From the NCBI RefSeq assembly GCF_014384885.1, contig NZ_JACRST010000009.1, positions 1 through 64,000 on the forward strand: DNA of 64,000 bases. The letters run 5' to 3'. The stretch comes from Ligaoa zhengdingensis. GTDB lineage: Bacteria; Bacillota; Clostridia; Oscillospirales; Ruminococcaceae. The notes beneath the pieces are model-generated. The model searched no databases and was not told where the DNA came from. It worked only from the letters and a program-made list of their open reading frames with translations. This document shows positions 1-7,683 of the stretch, piece by piece; position 1 is the stretch's first letter; every line of letters starts with the position of its first letter. Both the position numbers and the translations under genes were made by a program.

Positions 1-21
1 CTCCTTTCTCCGCCATGATAC

Positions 22-54
22 AAAAATACCGCCCGTAGTCTCGTTTGGGCGGTA
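22..54 (-). terminator. Rho-independent terminator after the nucleotidyltransferase gene
   Basis: A perfect 8-bp stem (TACCGCCC at 27-34, GGGCGGTA at 47-54) is followed on the minus strand by a run of five T. It lies 39 nt past the stop codon of the minus-strand gene at 93-533. Confidence 0.7.
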
Positions 55-92
55 CTTTGTGTAAGATTGGCAGTCCATTATTAAGTTTTTTA

Positions 93-533
93 TTATGTTC
101 CCTTTGTACACCGTTGCAATAGGTAGCTATGACAAGCGGCGTGATAGAGGTTGGCGGCCTGGACGGAGACCGACTGTCGGATGTCTCTGCGTGTGATAAA
201 AGGGAGGAGCTCATCAAGGCTGCCGTAGAGCGGTTGGGTATCGTGGTAAAACTGGAACAGATCCAGTTTGGGCCAGGCCAGAAGCTCCGCACGACCGGAG
301 ACAAAACCGCAGGCTTTTTCGGCATGAGGCATCGACTGAACGATTGCGCGGTATTCCGCGAGATCTTCCATCCCGAGGCTGTCCAGGATGAATACCAAGT
401 CGATATCGCTCTGCTCGGTGGCTTCGCCGCGGCGATAGCTTCCCTGAATCCCTACAAAATGGACCCGTGAGCCGAAGCAATTCATAATTTTCCCCATCAT
501 AATTTCTTTGATCCAGAGGTCGTAGTTAATCAT
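93..533 (-). CDS. Nucleotidyltransferase-domain protein, C-terminally truncated
   Basis: This 146-aa protein has the Pol-beta-type nucleotidyltransferase signature: GSYRRG at about residues 31-36, then SDIDLV, whose two Asp would bind metal. The start is supported by AGGAG six bases upstream of ATG. Relatives of this type that I know are about 250 aa, with a helical C-terminal substrate domain that begins with a motif like NLYHAACHSYL. Here the frame stops just after that motif, and a terminator follows directly. The protein therefore probably lacks most of its second domain and may be a decaying gene. Substrate unknown; a small-molecule adenylyltransferase is the usual guess for the family. 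Confidence 0.65.
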   Translation of the reverse strand: MINYDLWIKEIMMGKIMNCFGSRVHFVGIQGSYRRGEATEQSDIDLVFILDSLGMEDLAEYRAIVQSMPHAEKACGFVSGRAELLAWPKLDLFQFYHDTQPLYGSLDELLPFITRRDIRQSVSVQAANLYHAACHSYLLQRCTKGT

Positions 534-754
534 ATGCTTCTCCTTTGTTGTGGTGTCCTTTTATTATAAATAGAGAGGGCTTCTCCGCGATTTTGTCCGA
601 TGATGTGGCAAATCCGAACCTCGTCACCGTTGAACGAAGTTCGGATTTGTTGGGTAACACTGTAAGAACGATCCATGCCGTCCCAAAGAATCGCTTTAAG
701 TCAATTTGTGGTCCACTAACAGAGATAGGATCACTAGAAATTTTTTATGTGTTG

Positions 755-1336
755 CTAAGAAGTGTGTCTATAATCCTTGCAGCACAGCAGGGCCTCCATC
801 TGCTGTACACCTTCCTGCTGAGATATGATAATTGCCTGTAAAATTGGCTTGAGTTCTGGACAGATAGGAAAACTCAGAGCATTTTTCGACATTTGGATAG
901 CGCCCTTATGGTGTGGGATCATTTCCCGCATAAAGTCAGCGTTAATCTGGTTGCTGACTGGGGCGGTTCCCATATCGGTAAACATAGTTTGCGTAATTTG
1001 TCGGAAGCGCCGCTCATAAAGTCGCAGTTCTTGCTCAGTATTTTTCAGCTCACTACAGCGGTCCAGCGCTGCCTCCATGTTTTCGATGCTCTTCGTCTGT
1101 GACGTGATGATATTAGTTGCAATATTCTGTAATGGTATAAATGTAGTATATTGCAAAAGATTGCGCGACATTTCAATGGCCGCCCGATGATGTGGAATCA
1201 TCTGTACGATAAAATTGTGAGAAATGCTGTCTGTAAGCTCTGCCGTTGTCATTTCTGCAATCATTTCATCAAGGATTTCATAAAAACGGCAAAGGTAGTT
1301 CTTAGCCACGTTGCTTAACATATATGGATCTGCCAT
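755..1336 (-). CDS. Tandem DUF305-domain protein
   Basis: This 193-aa protein carries two copies of the DUF305 four-helix (ferritin-like) signature: MIPHHRAAIEMS at about residues 46-57 and MIPHHKGAIQMS at about residues 138-149. Each copy has the paired His that suggest metal binding; some DUF305 proteins are linked to copper or metal handling, but the role is not settled. No signal peptide is visible, so it looks cytoplasmic, unlike many DUF305 proteins. GGAG lies 9 nt upstream of the ATG. It stands alone, downstream of tRNA-Ala on the same strand but separated from it by a terminator. Confidence 0.8.
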   Translation of the reverse strand: MADPYMLSNVAKNYLCRFYEILDEMIAEMTTAELTDSISHNFIVQMIPHHRAAIEMSRNLLQYTTFIPLQNIATNIITSQTKSIENMEAALDRCSELKNTEQELRLYERRFRQITQTMFTDMGTAPVSNQINADFMREMIPHHKGAIQMSKNALSFPICPELKPILQAIIISQQEGVQQMEALLCCKDYRHTS

Positions 1337-1430
1337 AATTTATTTCTCCTTTCTTCTACCAGCTTATGTGAGAGCCACGATGTATGTGTCATTTTTCCGG
1401 TGAAGTAAAAAGCCTGATGAAAAGAGAAAT

Positions 1431-1464
1431 AAAAAAACAGACTCGCATCAGCGAGTCTGTTTTT
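1431..1464 (-). terminator. Terminator after tRNA-Ala
   Basis: A 10-bp perfect stem (ACAGACTCGC at 1437-1446, GCGAGTCTGT at 1451-1460, 4-nt loop) is followed on the minus strand by seven T. It abuts the tRNA 3' end. Confidence 0.85.
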
Positions 1465-1539
1465 GGTGGAGACGAAGAGGATCGAACTCTCTACCTCTAC
1501 ACTGCCAGTGTAGCGCTCTCCCAGATGAGCTACGCCCCC
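1464..1539 (-). tRNA. tRNA-Ala (anticodon GGC)
   Basis: Read on the minus strand this is a 76-nt cloverleaf with an encoded CCA end. The acceptor stem GGGGGCG pairs with CGTCTCC and contains the G3-U70 wobble that identifies alanine tRNAs. The anticodon stem CTACA/TGTAG encloses the loop CTGGCAG, giving anticodon GGC, and the T-loop reads GTTCGATCC. It is a single tRNA gene with its own promoter and terminator. Confidence 0.95.
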
Positions 1540-1567
1540 AAAACAATCTTATCTTTTCGACTTAATT

Positions 1568-1596
1568 ATTATAGCACAATTGAATGAAGGATGCAA
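1568..1596 (-). promoter_or_regulatory. Sigma-A promoter of tRNA-Ala
   Basis: On the minus strand TTGCAT (1591-1596) and TATAAT (1568-1573) are separated by 17 bp, with an extended TG motif before the -10. The -10 ends 28 nt upstream of the tRNA. Confidence 0.8.
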
Positions 1597-1801
1597 GCAT
1601 TTTTTATAAGTTTGTAAAATTTTTTAGAGGTTTTGAAGAGAATCCGAAGGTAATGTCGTTCTATGTTATGACAACCTCAAGGCCCAACGATGCTACTGTT
1701 GGCCCGCCGCGCTCCACGCGACGGCGGCACAGTTATTTCAGCGGAAAAAGGATCACCCATAGGGGGATCAATCGTTCTGTAACGATTTTTGTGCGATTTG
1801 T

Positions 1802-1809
1802 GCTATAAT
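1802..1809 (+). promoter_or_regulatory. Extended -10 promoter of the TVP38-family gene
   Basis: TATAAT at 1804-1809 is preceded by TG one base upstream (extended -10). No good -35 hexamer is visible at 16-18 bp. The start codon is about 60 nt downstream. Confidence 0.55.
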
Positions 1810-1869
1810 AGATCATATGAGAGAGGGCGCACAGCAGCGAGATGTGCCTGGAAGATGGAGCGTAGTAAA

Positions 1870-2571
1870 ATGAAAGAACAGACAAAGCGGCGGTTCAAAT
1901 TGGCAGGGGTCATCCTGCTGCTGATTGTATCAGCAGTGCTGATGATCAAGTTGATGCCCTGGTTTTACTCCTTGCGGCTGCCGGAAGTGCGCGAGGAGTT
2001 TAAAAACTATGTGGCGTCCCTCGGCTGGAAAGGGGTTCTGCTGGTGCTGGGCATCCAGGTGCTCCAGGTGGTAATCGCAGTGCTGCCCGGCGAGCCGGTG
2101 GAGCTGCTGGCGGGCATGACGTTCGGCATTTGGGGCGGCCTTGCCATCTGTATAGTGGGGCTGTTGATCGGCACAATAATGATTTTTTACCTGGTGAGGC
2201 TGCTTGGAAAGGGCTTTGTGGAGGGCATCTTCAGCAAAAAGGAAGTGGGCCGTTTCTCTTTTCTACAGAATACCAAAAAATTGGAGGTGCTCACCTTTTT
2301 GCTCTTTTTCATCCCTGGCACCCCAAAGGATGTGCTCACCTATGTGGCGCCGCTCACCAAAATCCGTCCGATCAATTTTTTTCTGATCGCTATTTTGGCG
2401 CGCATCCCGTCGGTGATCACCTCAACTTATGCGGGCCAGACGTTTATTGACGGCGAGTGGTGGAAAACGGTGGGGATGTTTGTGCTGATGGGGCTGATCG
2501 GCATAGCGGGAATCCTGATTAATAACTCGATTCTGGACAAGAACAACGGCAAGGAACGGCCAAAGAAATAG
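1870..2571 (+). CDS. TVP38/TMEM64 (DedA-like) membrane protein
   Basis: A 233-aa integral membrane protein. It has an N-terminal transmembrane helix (VILLLIVSAVLMIKLMPWF), then the SNARE-associated/VTT core with the re-entrant, glycine-rich stretch GEPVELLAGMTFG and the later motif FFIPGTPKDVLTY that is typical of the TVP38 family. About five or six hydrophobic segments follow. I chose the ATG at 1870 because GGAG lies 9 nt upstream; upstream ATGs lack a usable site. The family probably takes part in lipid transport or scrambling, but the substrate in Firmicutes is not established. It is monocistronic, between its own promoter and a strong hairpin terminator. Confidence 0.85.
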   Translation: MKEQTKRRFKLAGVILLLIVSAVLMIKLMPWFYSLRLPEVREEFKNYVASLGWKGVLLVLGIQVLQVVIAVLPGEPVELLAGMTFGIWGGLAICIVGLLIGTIMIFYLVRLLGKGFVEGIFSKKEVGRFSFLQNTKKLEVLTFLLFFIPGTPKDVLTYVAPLTKIRPINFFLIAILARIPSVITSTYAGQTFIDGEWWKTVGMFVLMGLIGIAGILINNSILDKNNGKERPKK

Positions 2572-2582
2572 TCAAGAAAACC

Positions 2583-2625
2583 AAAGGAACCGGGCGAGGC
2601 TTGTGAGCCGCCGCCCGGTTCCTTT
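2583..2625. terminator. Terminator hairpin between the TVP38-type gene and adhE
   Basis: A 14-bp perfect stem (2583-2596 with 2612-2625, arm AAAGGAACCGGGCG) lies between convergent genes. It can act in both directions; the flanking T-runs are short on the plus strand and weak on the minus strand. Confidence 0.65.
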
Positions 2626-2662
2626 GTGTGTTAGGGTCTATCTGTAAGAGGTCTGTCAAAAG

Positions 2663-5278
2663 TTATTTGGTTTCCCCGTAGTAAGCCTTCATATAGAGCT
2701 CCTGAATCTCGCTCACCAGAGGATAACGCGGGTTCGCGGTTGTGCACTGATCTTCAAACGCCTTGTAGGAGAGCTCCTCCACCTTGCTCTTGAACACCAG
2801 TTCATCCACGCCGCACTCTTTGATGGACATCGGGCGTTCGAGATCCTTCATCAGGTCGCGGATCGCTTTAATCAGGGATTTCACGCCCTCCTCCGTTGTT
2901 TTGGCGGGCAGGCCCAGATAGCGGGCGATCTTCGCGTACTTCTCGTCGGCAACGAATTTATCATATTTCGGGAAGGAAGCAAACTTGGTGGGTTTGGTCG
3001 CATTGTACTCAATCACGTAGGGCAGCAGCACCGCGTTGGCACGGCCGTGAGGCACATGGTATTCGCCGCCCAGCTTGTGTGCCATCGAATGGTTGAGGCC
3101 CAGGAACGCGTTGGTAAACGCCATACCGGCGATCGCAGAGGCGTTATGCATCTTCTCACGCGCGAGTTTGTCCTCCGAGCCGTTGGTGTAGGCCCTTCTC
3201 AGGTAATCAAACACCAGCTCGATCGCTTTGATCGCCAGGCCGTCGGTATAGTCGGAGGCCATGACCGAAACATAGGCTTCAATCGCGTGGGTCAGAACGT
3301 CCAGACCGGTGTCGGCGGTGATCGATTTGGGCATCGACATGCAGAACTGCGGGTCGATGATCGCCACATCGGGAGTCAGCTCGTAGTCGGCCAGAGGATA
3401 TTTGATGTTGCCGTTTTTCTTATCGGTGATGACCGAGAAGTTGGTGACCTCAGAGCCGGTACCGGAGGTGGTGGGGATGGCGACCAGCTTGGTTTTGGTG
3501 CCCAGCTTGGGGAAGCTGAAGGTTCTCTTGCGGATATCCAGGAAACGCAGGCGCAGGCCGTCGAAATCGGTGTCGGGATGCTCATAGAACAGCCACATGC
3601 CCTTGGCCGCGTCGATAGCGGAACCGCCGCCCACAGCGATGATAACGTCGGGCTGGAAGGCTCTCATGGCCTCGACGCCCTTCATGATGCATTCCACCGA
3701 GGGATCGGACTCCACATCCGCATAAATTTCACTGTGGCAATACTCGGTGCGTTTGCGCAGGTAATACAAAACCTTATCGATGTTGCCGAGCTTGACCATC
3801 ATCGGGTCGGTGACGATAAACGCGCGGGAGATGTCGGGCATTTTCTCCAGATACTGGATGGAATCCTCTTCAAAGTAGATCTTCGGGGGAATCTTGAACC
3901 ACTGCATATTGACTCTCCTCTTGGCGATGCGTTTTTTGTTGATCAGGTTGACGGTGGAGACGTTCTGAGAGACCGAGTTTCCGCCGTAGGAACCGCAGCC
4001 GAGGGTGAGGGATGGGGTGTTGGTGTTGTAGATATCACCGATGGCGCCCTGAGAGGACGGGGAGTTGACGATGATGCGGCCGACCTTCATCTCCTGACCG
4101 TAGCGCTCCGCCAGATCCATATCGCCGGTGTGGATGACCGCCGAGTGCCCAAGGCCGCCCAGCTCCAGCATCTTATTGGCGAAGGCGAAGCCCTGCTCGG
4201 TGCTGTTAGCCACAAAGTAGGCCAGGATCGGGCTGAGCTTCTCGCGGCTCAGCAGATATTTTTCGCTCGGCTCGGGGAGCGGAGCAATCAGGATTTTGGT
4301 CTTTTCCGGAACTTTGATCCCGGCCTGCTCGGCGATCCAGTTGGCGGATTTGCCGACGATGGCGGGATTGACCGCCTGTTTCTCGGCGTTCATTGCAAAA
4401 GCGGTGAGCTTCTCGGTCTCCTCGGCGTTGAGGAAGTAGCAGTTGTTCGCTTTCATGTACTGTTCAAACTGGGCTTTGATCTCCTTATCGACGATGACAG
4501 CCTGCTCGGAGGCGCAGATCATGCCGTTGTCAAAGGTCTTGGACATCATCAGGTCGGTGCAGGCCTGCTCCAGCTTCGCCGTTTTTTCGATGTAGCAGGG
4601 GACATTGCCCGGGCCCACGCCCAGCGCCGGTTTGCCGGCGGAGTAAGCCGCTTTGACCATGCCGGGGCCGCCGGTGGCCAGGATGGTGGCGACGCCAGAG
4701 TGGCGCATCAGCAGGTTGGTCGCGTCGATCGAGGGGTATTCGATCCACTGGATGCAATCCTTGGGAGCGCCGGCTTTTACAGCGGCCTCGTAGACGATGC
4801 GGGCCGCCTCGGCCGAGCACTTCTGCGCGGAGGGGTGGAACGCAAAGATGATGGGATTGCGGGTTTTAATCGCGATGATGCTTTTAAACAGGGTGGTGGA
4901 AGTCGGGTTGGTGGTGGGGGTGACGCCGCAGATGACGCCGACCGGCTCAGCCACTTCCACGTAGCCTTCCATCTCGTTTTCGTCGATCACGCCGACCGTC
5001 TGCTGGTGCTTGATGCTGTGCCAGATATACTCGGTGGCGAACATGTTTTTGATGACCTTGTCCTCGTACACGCCGCGGCCGGTCTCATCCACCGCCATCT
5101 TTGCCAGCTTCTCGTGTGCGTCCAGGCCCGCGAGGGACATCTCATGGACGATGTTGTCCACCTGCTCCTGGTCGAGCTCCATCATTTTCCTAAGAGCTGC
5201 CTGGCCCTTGGCCACCAAGGTGTCGATCATTTCCTGAGTCTCAACAGGCTGCGCGGTTTCTTTCTTCTTGTCTGCCAT
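2663..5278 (-). CDS. adhE: Bifunctional acetaldehyde-CoA/alcohol dehydrogenase AdhE
   Basis: This 871-aa two-domain enzyme reduces acetyl-CoA to acetaldehyde and then ethanol, using two NADH. Residues 1 to about 440 are the CoA-acylating aldehyde dehydrogenase, with the catalytic Cys in FDNGMICASEQ near residue 250. Residues about 450-871 are the iron-dependent alcohol dehydrogenase, with GGGSAIDAAKG, TTSGTGSEVTNF and the metal-binding block HSMAHKLGGEYHVPHGRAN. The length is normal for AdhE (860-890 aa). The start is MADKKK at 5278, where AGGAGG lies 7 nt upstream; a longer reading frame would begin at 5296 but has no site. It is monocistronic, with a Sigma-A promoter and a Rex-type operator upstream. 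Confidence 0.97.
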   Translation of the reverse strand: MADKKKETAQPVETQEMIDTLVAKGQAALRKMMELDQEQVDNIVHEMSLAGLDAHEKLAKMAVDETGRGVYEDKVIKNMFATEYIWHSIKHQQTVGVIDENEMEGYVEVAEPVGVICGVTPTTNPTSTTLFKSIIAIKTRNPIIFAFHPSAQKCSAEAARIVYEAAVKAGAPKDCIQWIEYPSIDATNLLMRHSGVATILATGGPGMVKAAYSAGKPALGVGPGNVPCYIEKTAKLEQACTDLMMSKTFDNGMICASEQAVIVDKEIKAQFEQYMKANNCYFLNAEETEKLTAFAMNAEKQAVNPAIVGKSANWIAEQAGIKVPEKTKILIAPLPEPSEKYLLSREKLSPILAYFVANSTEQGFAFANKMLELGGLGHSAVIHTGDMDLAERYGQEMKVGRIIVNSPSSQGAIGDIYNTNTPSLTLGCGSYGGNSVSQNVSTVNLINKKRIAKRRVNMQWFKIPPKIYFEEDSIQYLEKMPDISRAFIVTDPMMVKLGNIDKVLYYLRKRTEYCHSEIYADVESDPSVECIMKGVEAMRAFQPDVIIAVGGGSAIDAAKGMWLFYEHPDTDFDGLRLRFLDIRKRTFSFPKLGTKTKLVAIPTTSGTGSEVTNFSVITDKKNGNIKYPLADYELTPDVAIIDPQFCMSMPKSITADTGLDVLTHAIEAYVSVMASDYTDGLAIKAIELVFDYLRRAYTNGSEDKLAREKMHNASAIAGMAFTNAFLGLNHSMAHKLGGEYHVPHGRANAVLLPYVIEYNATKPTKFASFPKYDKFVADEKYAKIARYLGLPAKTTEEGVKSLIKAIRDLMKDLERPMSIKECGVDELVFKSKVEELSYKAFEDQCTTANPRYPLVSEIQELYMKAYYGETK

Positions 5279-5353
5279 TGCTGTTCCTCCTAACACTATT
5301 TTCGCGTTCCGCCGTGTGCGGAACCATCAAACGTTTTTGGATGAAAGAATTAC

Positions 5354-5401
5354 TTGTTAATTCTTTAACAATATAATATCACCTTTTCGATTTTTCGTCA
5401 A
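5354..5401 (-). promoter_or_regulatory. adhE promoter with overlapping Rex operator
   Basis: On the minus strand TTGACG (5396-5401) and TATTAT (5373-5378) are separated by exactly 17 bp. Directly downstream of the -10, at 5354-5371, is TTGTTAATTCTTTAACAA. This is a perfect match to the Rex consensus TTGTTAA-N4-TTAACAA and would cover the transcription start. Rex is the NADH/NAD sensor that represses adhE in many Firmicutes. The 5' leader is about 85 nt. Confidence 0.88.
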
Positions 5402-5408
5402 GCTGATA

Positions 5409-5426
5409 TTGATATTTTTTTAACAA
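5409..5426. promoter_or_regulatory. Second, imperfect Rex-like site upstream of the adhE -35
   Basis: TTGATATTTTTTTAACAA has one perfect Rex half-site (TTAACAA) and one with two mismatches. It lies 8 bp upstream of the -35, which would allow two Rex dimers to flank the promoter. The region is AT-rich, so chance is possible. Confidence 0.45.
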
Positions 5427-5494
5427 TGTTTTTCACGATATATACTAATAGTTTACCTGATTTTTTGTGAAAAATCAACTGGAAAGGTAACGTC

Positions 5495-5524
5495 AAAAAA
5501 AGAGGCCGGTTGAGTCTCTTTTTT
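5495..5524 (-). terminator. Terminator of the LTA-synthase-like gene
   Basis: A 9-bp stem AAAAAAGAG (5496-5504) / CTCTTTTTT (5516-5524) lies 24 nt past the stop of the minus-strand sulfatase gene. It is A/T-rich at its base and could work in both directions. Confidence 0.65.
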
Positions 5525-5547
5525 CGGACACCCTGGCGGGTGCTGCA

Positions 5548-7344
5548 TCAGTTGTCCATATCCGACCACGCGCTGCCCTGCGTGCGGTCGTAGGTCAACT
5601 TCATCAGGGCCTGTGCGTCTTCGCTGTTGTCCCCCAAATCAAAGGTGAAACGGGGAGTTGTCTGCATCATCGACCACATATCGGTGAGGAAGCGATCCTT
5701 CGGCAGATCGATCGCGTCCCCCAGGATGTGGGGAAGATAGAATGTGGACACCTGTTCCTTTGGCAGTTCGTAATTCAGCTGGTAGTTGCTCCACAGCAGA
5801 TAGGGCTGACGGTAGAGGCTGTAGCCGCTCGCAACACGGGTCAGCTTTTTGTAGAGGCCAGCCTGACGGCCGAGATAGGGGTAATGATCCCCGACGAACA
5901 TCACCACAGTGGGGCGGCTGCGCTGCTTCAAATAGGCGGTCAGCTCACCCAGCGCTTTGTCTGTCTGTGCGATGCCGTACAGATACCGGCCAAGCTCGGC
6001 TTCCTCCCCGCTGGTTAGCCGATCATCGCGCAATGCATATTTTTCGGTGCCGGTGTAGGGCCCGTGGTTCTGCATTGAAATTGCGTAAATGAATTGGGGC
6101 TTGTCCGTTCCGGACTCCAACTGCGCCTCGATCTGGCGCATGAGGGTGTTGTCGTCGATATAGTCGCCCAAGCGGGTGGTCTTGACGTCGAAATCGTTCT
6201 CGAAGCAGAGGTTGTCAAACCCGTAGCTGCGGTACGCCTTATCGCGGTTGTAAAAGCTTTCGGAGAAGGGGTGGATAAAGGTGGTTTCGTAGCCCTGTTC
6301 CCGCAGATAGGCTGGGAAGGTGGGCCGCTCCTCCCCATCGGTGAAGAGCTGATGGGGGACGCTCTCGTCGCTGATTCCCTTGACTGGGAGGCCGAACAAC
6401 AATTCAAATTCGGTTTTGCAGGTGTAGCCGCCGAAGGTGGGCACCATCGCCTCCCCTTTTGCGCCCTCGCGGGCCATGCGGTCGAACACGTCGTAGGTCC
6501 CGTTCGGAACTTTAACGCCGTCGAACTGACGAAAATCGGTGTAGGCCTCGGACATAATCAGAATCACGTCCGGCGCTTCAAACGGGCCGCTTTCGGCCGG
6601 GACCTGGGTGGGAAGCAGGGCTTCGATGCTCTTCTGGGAGTAGTCCTTCGGCCGGGCGAGGCGCTTACTCACCTCGCCGGAGATATTCTGGCTCAGATAT
6701 GCGATCTGTAGATTTTTTTGAAAGACCTCGTCGGTGCTGTAGGGGCTGTAACCCGGCTCGTAGTCGATTCCGCAGACCTGATAGATTGCGCTGTAGACCG
6801 GAGGAACAGTGACCGTCAGGGTGAGCAGCGCCAATACCCCGGCGCCGAGCGGGAGCGCACCCTTCCACGGCAGGCGGACGCGGATGTGCAGAAATGCCGT
6901 CCAAAGGACGTAAAGGATCAGCGCCGCCAAGCTGCATACCATCACCGGGCTGATTTGAATCTGGGCAAAGCGGGCAACATCCGAAATTTTTCCGGCCATC
7001 ACCAGATCTGCGATGCTAAAGTGGGTACCGTTGGCGTCGTATTTGAAGTATTCCACCAGCGCCAACAGGTACAGCGCGCCGCCCTCCAGAAACATCGCCA
7101 TCCAGACCTGCCGCAACAGTAGCGCCAGGCCGGCGAACACGAGCCCCACGAAAAAGTAATCGTAGACCAACACGCCCACAGAATCCCCAAGAAAACGCAG
7201 CAGCGCAGGCAGGCTTTGCAGGTGGATATTTTCCACCACCAAGACTAGAAATAGGGGAAAGAATCCGACCGTCACAGCACACAGTACACGGTCTAAAGTG
7301 CGGTTGGCTTTAATTCTATTGTATAAGTAAGTGATTTGATTCAT
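5548..7344 (-). CDS. LTA synthase family membrane sulfatase/phosphoglycerol transferase
   Basis: A 598-aa protein with about five transmembrane helices in residues 20-185 and an extracellular sulfatase-fold domain at about 250-560. Sulfatase landmarks are PDVILIMSEAYTDF (first metal ligand region), GGYTCKTEFE near residue 310 with the Thr expected to be the catalytic nucleophile, HPFSESFYNR, SMQNHGPY and the distal metal site VGDHYPYLG near residue 482. Known relatives transfer glycerol-phosphate from phosphatidylglycerol onto lipoteichoic acid or other cell-wall polymers. The specific polymer here is unknown. GGAGGT sits 7 nt before the ATG. It is monocistronic. Confidence 0.88.
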   Translation of the reverse strand: MNQITYLYNRIKANRTLDRVLCAVTVGFFPLFLVLVVENIHLQSLPALLRFLGDSVGVLVYDYFFVGLVFAGLALLLRQVWMAMFLEGGALYLLALVEYFKYDANGTHFSIADLVMAGKISDVARFAQIQISPVMVCSLAALILYVLWTAFLHIRVRLPWKGALPLGAGVLALLTLTVTVPPVYSAIYQVCGIDYEPGYSPYSTDEVFQKNLQIAYLSQNISGEVSKRLARPKDYSQKSIEALLPTQVPAESGPFEAPDVILIMSEAYTDFRQFDGVKVPNGTYDVFDRMAREGAKGEAMVPTFGGYTCKTEFELLFGLPVKGISDESVPHQLFTDGEERPTFPAYLREQGYETTFIHPFSESFYNRDKAYRSYGFDNLCFENDFDVKTTRLGDYIDDNTLMRQIEAQLESGTDKPQFIYAISMQNHGPYTGTEKYALRDDRLTSGEEAELGRYLYGIAQTDKALGELTAYLKQRSRPTVVMFVGDHYPYLGRQAGLYKKLTRVASGYSLYRQPYLLWSNYQLNYELPKEQVSTFYLPHILGDAIDLPKDRFLTDMWSMMQTTPRFTFDLGDNSEDAQALMKLTYDRTQGSAWSDMDN

Positions 7345-7621
7345 AAACGTTACCTCCGTTGTGGCCTCTCTTTTTGCCTGCTACTACTATAACGATCAAA
7401 TCTTTCGGTTTTCTCCAGAAGAATCTTACAAATTTCTTTCTGTTTGTAGCGTACCCGAACAAAAAATGCCGAAACGGTTGTAATTTTAATGCAAATTGAG
7501 TCAACGTGGAAAAGAAATTTTTTTATAATGCTATCATATCATGTATTTTTGACAAAAATATGAAGAATCAGTCCGCGCCCCGCCGGTTTTTATGGAACTC
7601 TGCCCAGAAAATCGAGAAATG
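7345..7621. other. Intergenic AT-rich region between divergent genes
   Basis: This stretch holds the leader of the minus-strand LTA-synthase-like gene. A possible promoter for it is TTGACT (7499-7504) and TACAAC (7477-7482) on the minus strand, 16 bp apart; the -10 is poor. A plus-strand TATAAT at 7524-7529 has no partner -35. I see no ORF or structured RNA. Confidence 0.4.
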
Positions 7622-7650
7622 CACCAAATTGCGAAATGATTCATATAGTA
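7622..7650 (+). promoter_or_regulatory. SigmaK-like promoter of the interrupted LysM-GH18 gene
   Basis: CACC (7622-7625) and CATATAGTA (7642-7650) are separated by 16 bp. This fits the published mother-cell SigmaK consensus mACm-N16/17-CATAnnnTA at every defined position. The -10 ends 33 nt upstream of the TTG start. The motif is short, so a chance match is possible, but spore expression is expected for this gene family. Confidence 0.6.
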
Positions 7651-7683
7651 GAAAGAATAAATCCATGCAAAGGTGTGATCAGT

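Noticed and set aside
3047..5293. 748-aa open frame on the plus strand opposite adhE
   Set aside because: It is the antisense of a certain gene in GC-rich DNA, has no ribosome binding site, and its product is low-complexity (rich in Gly, Asp, His, Val) without a family pattern.
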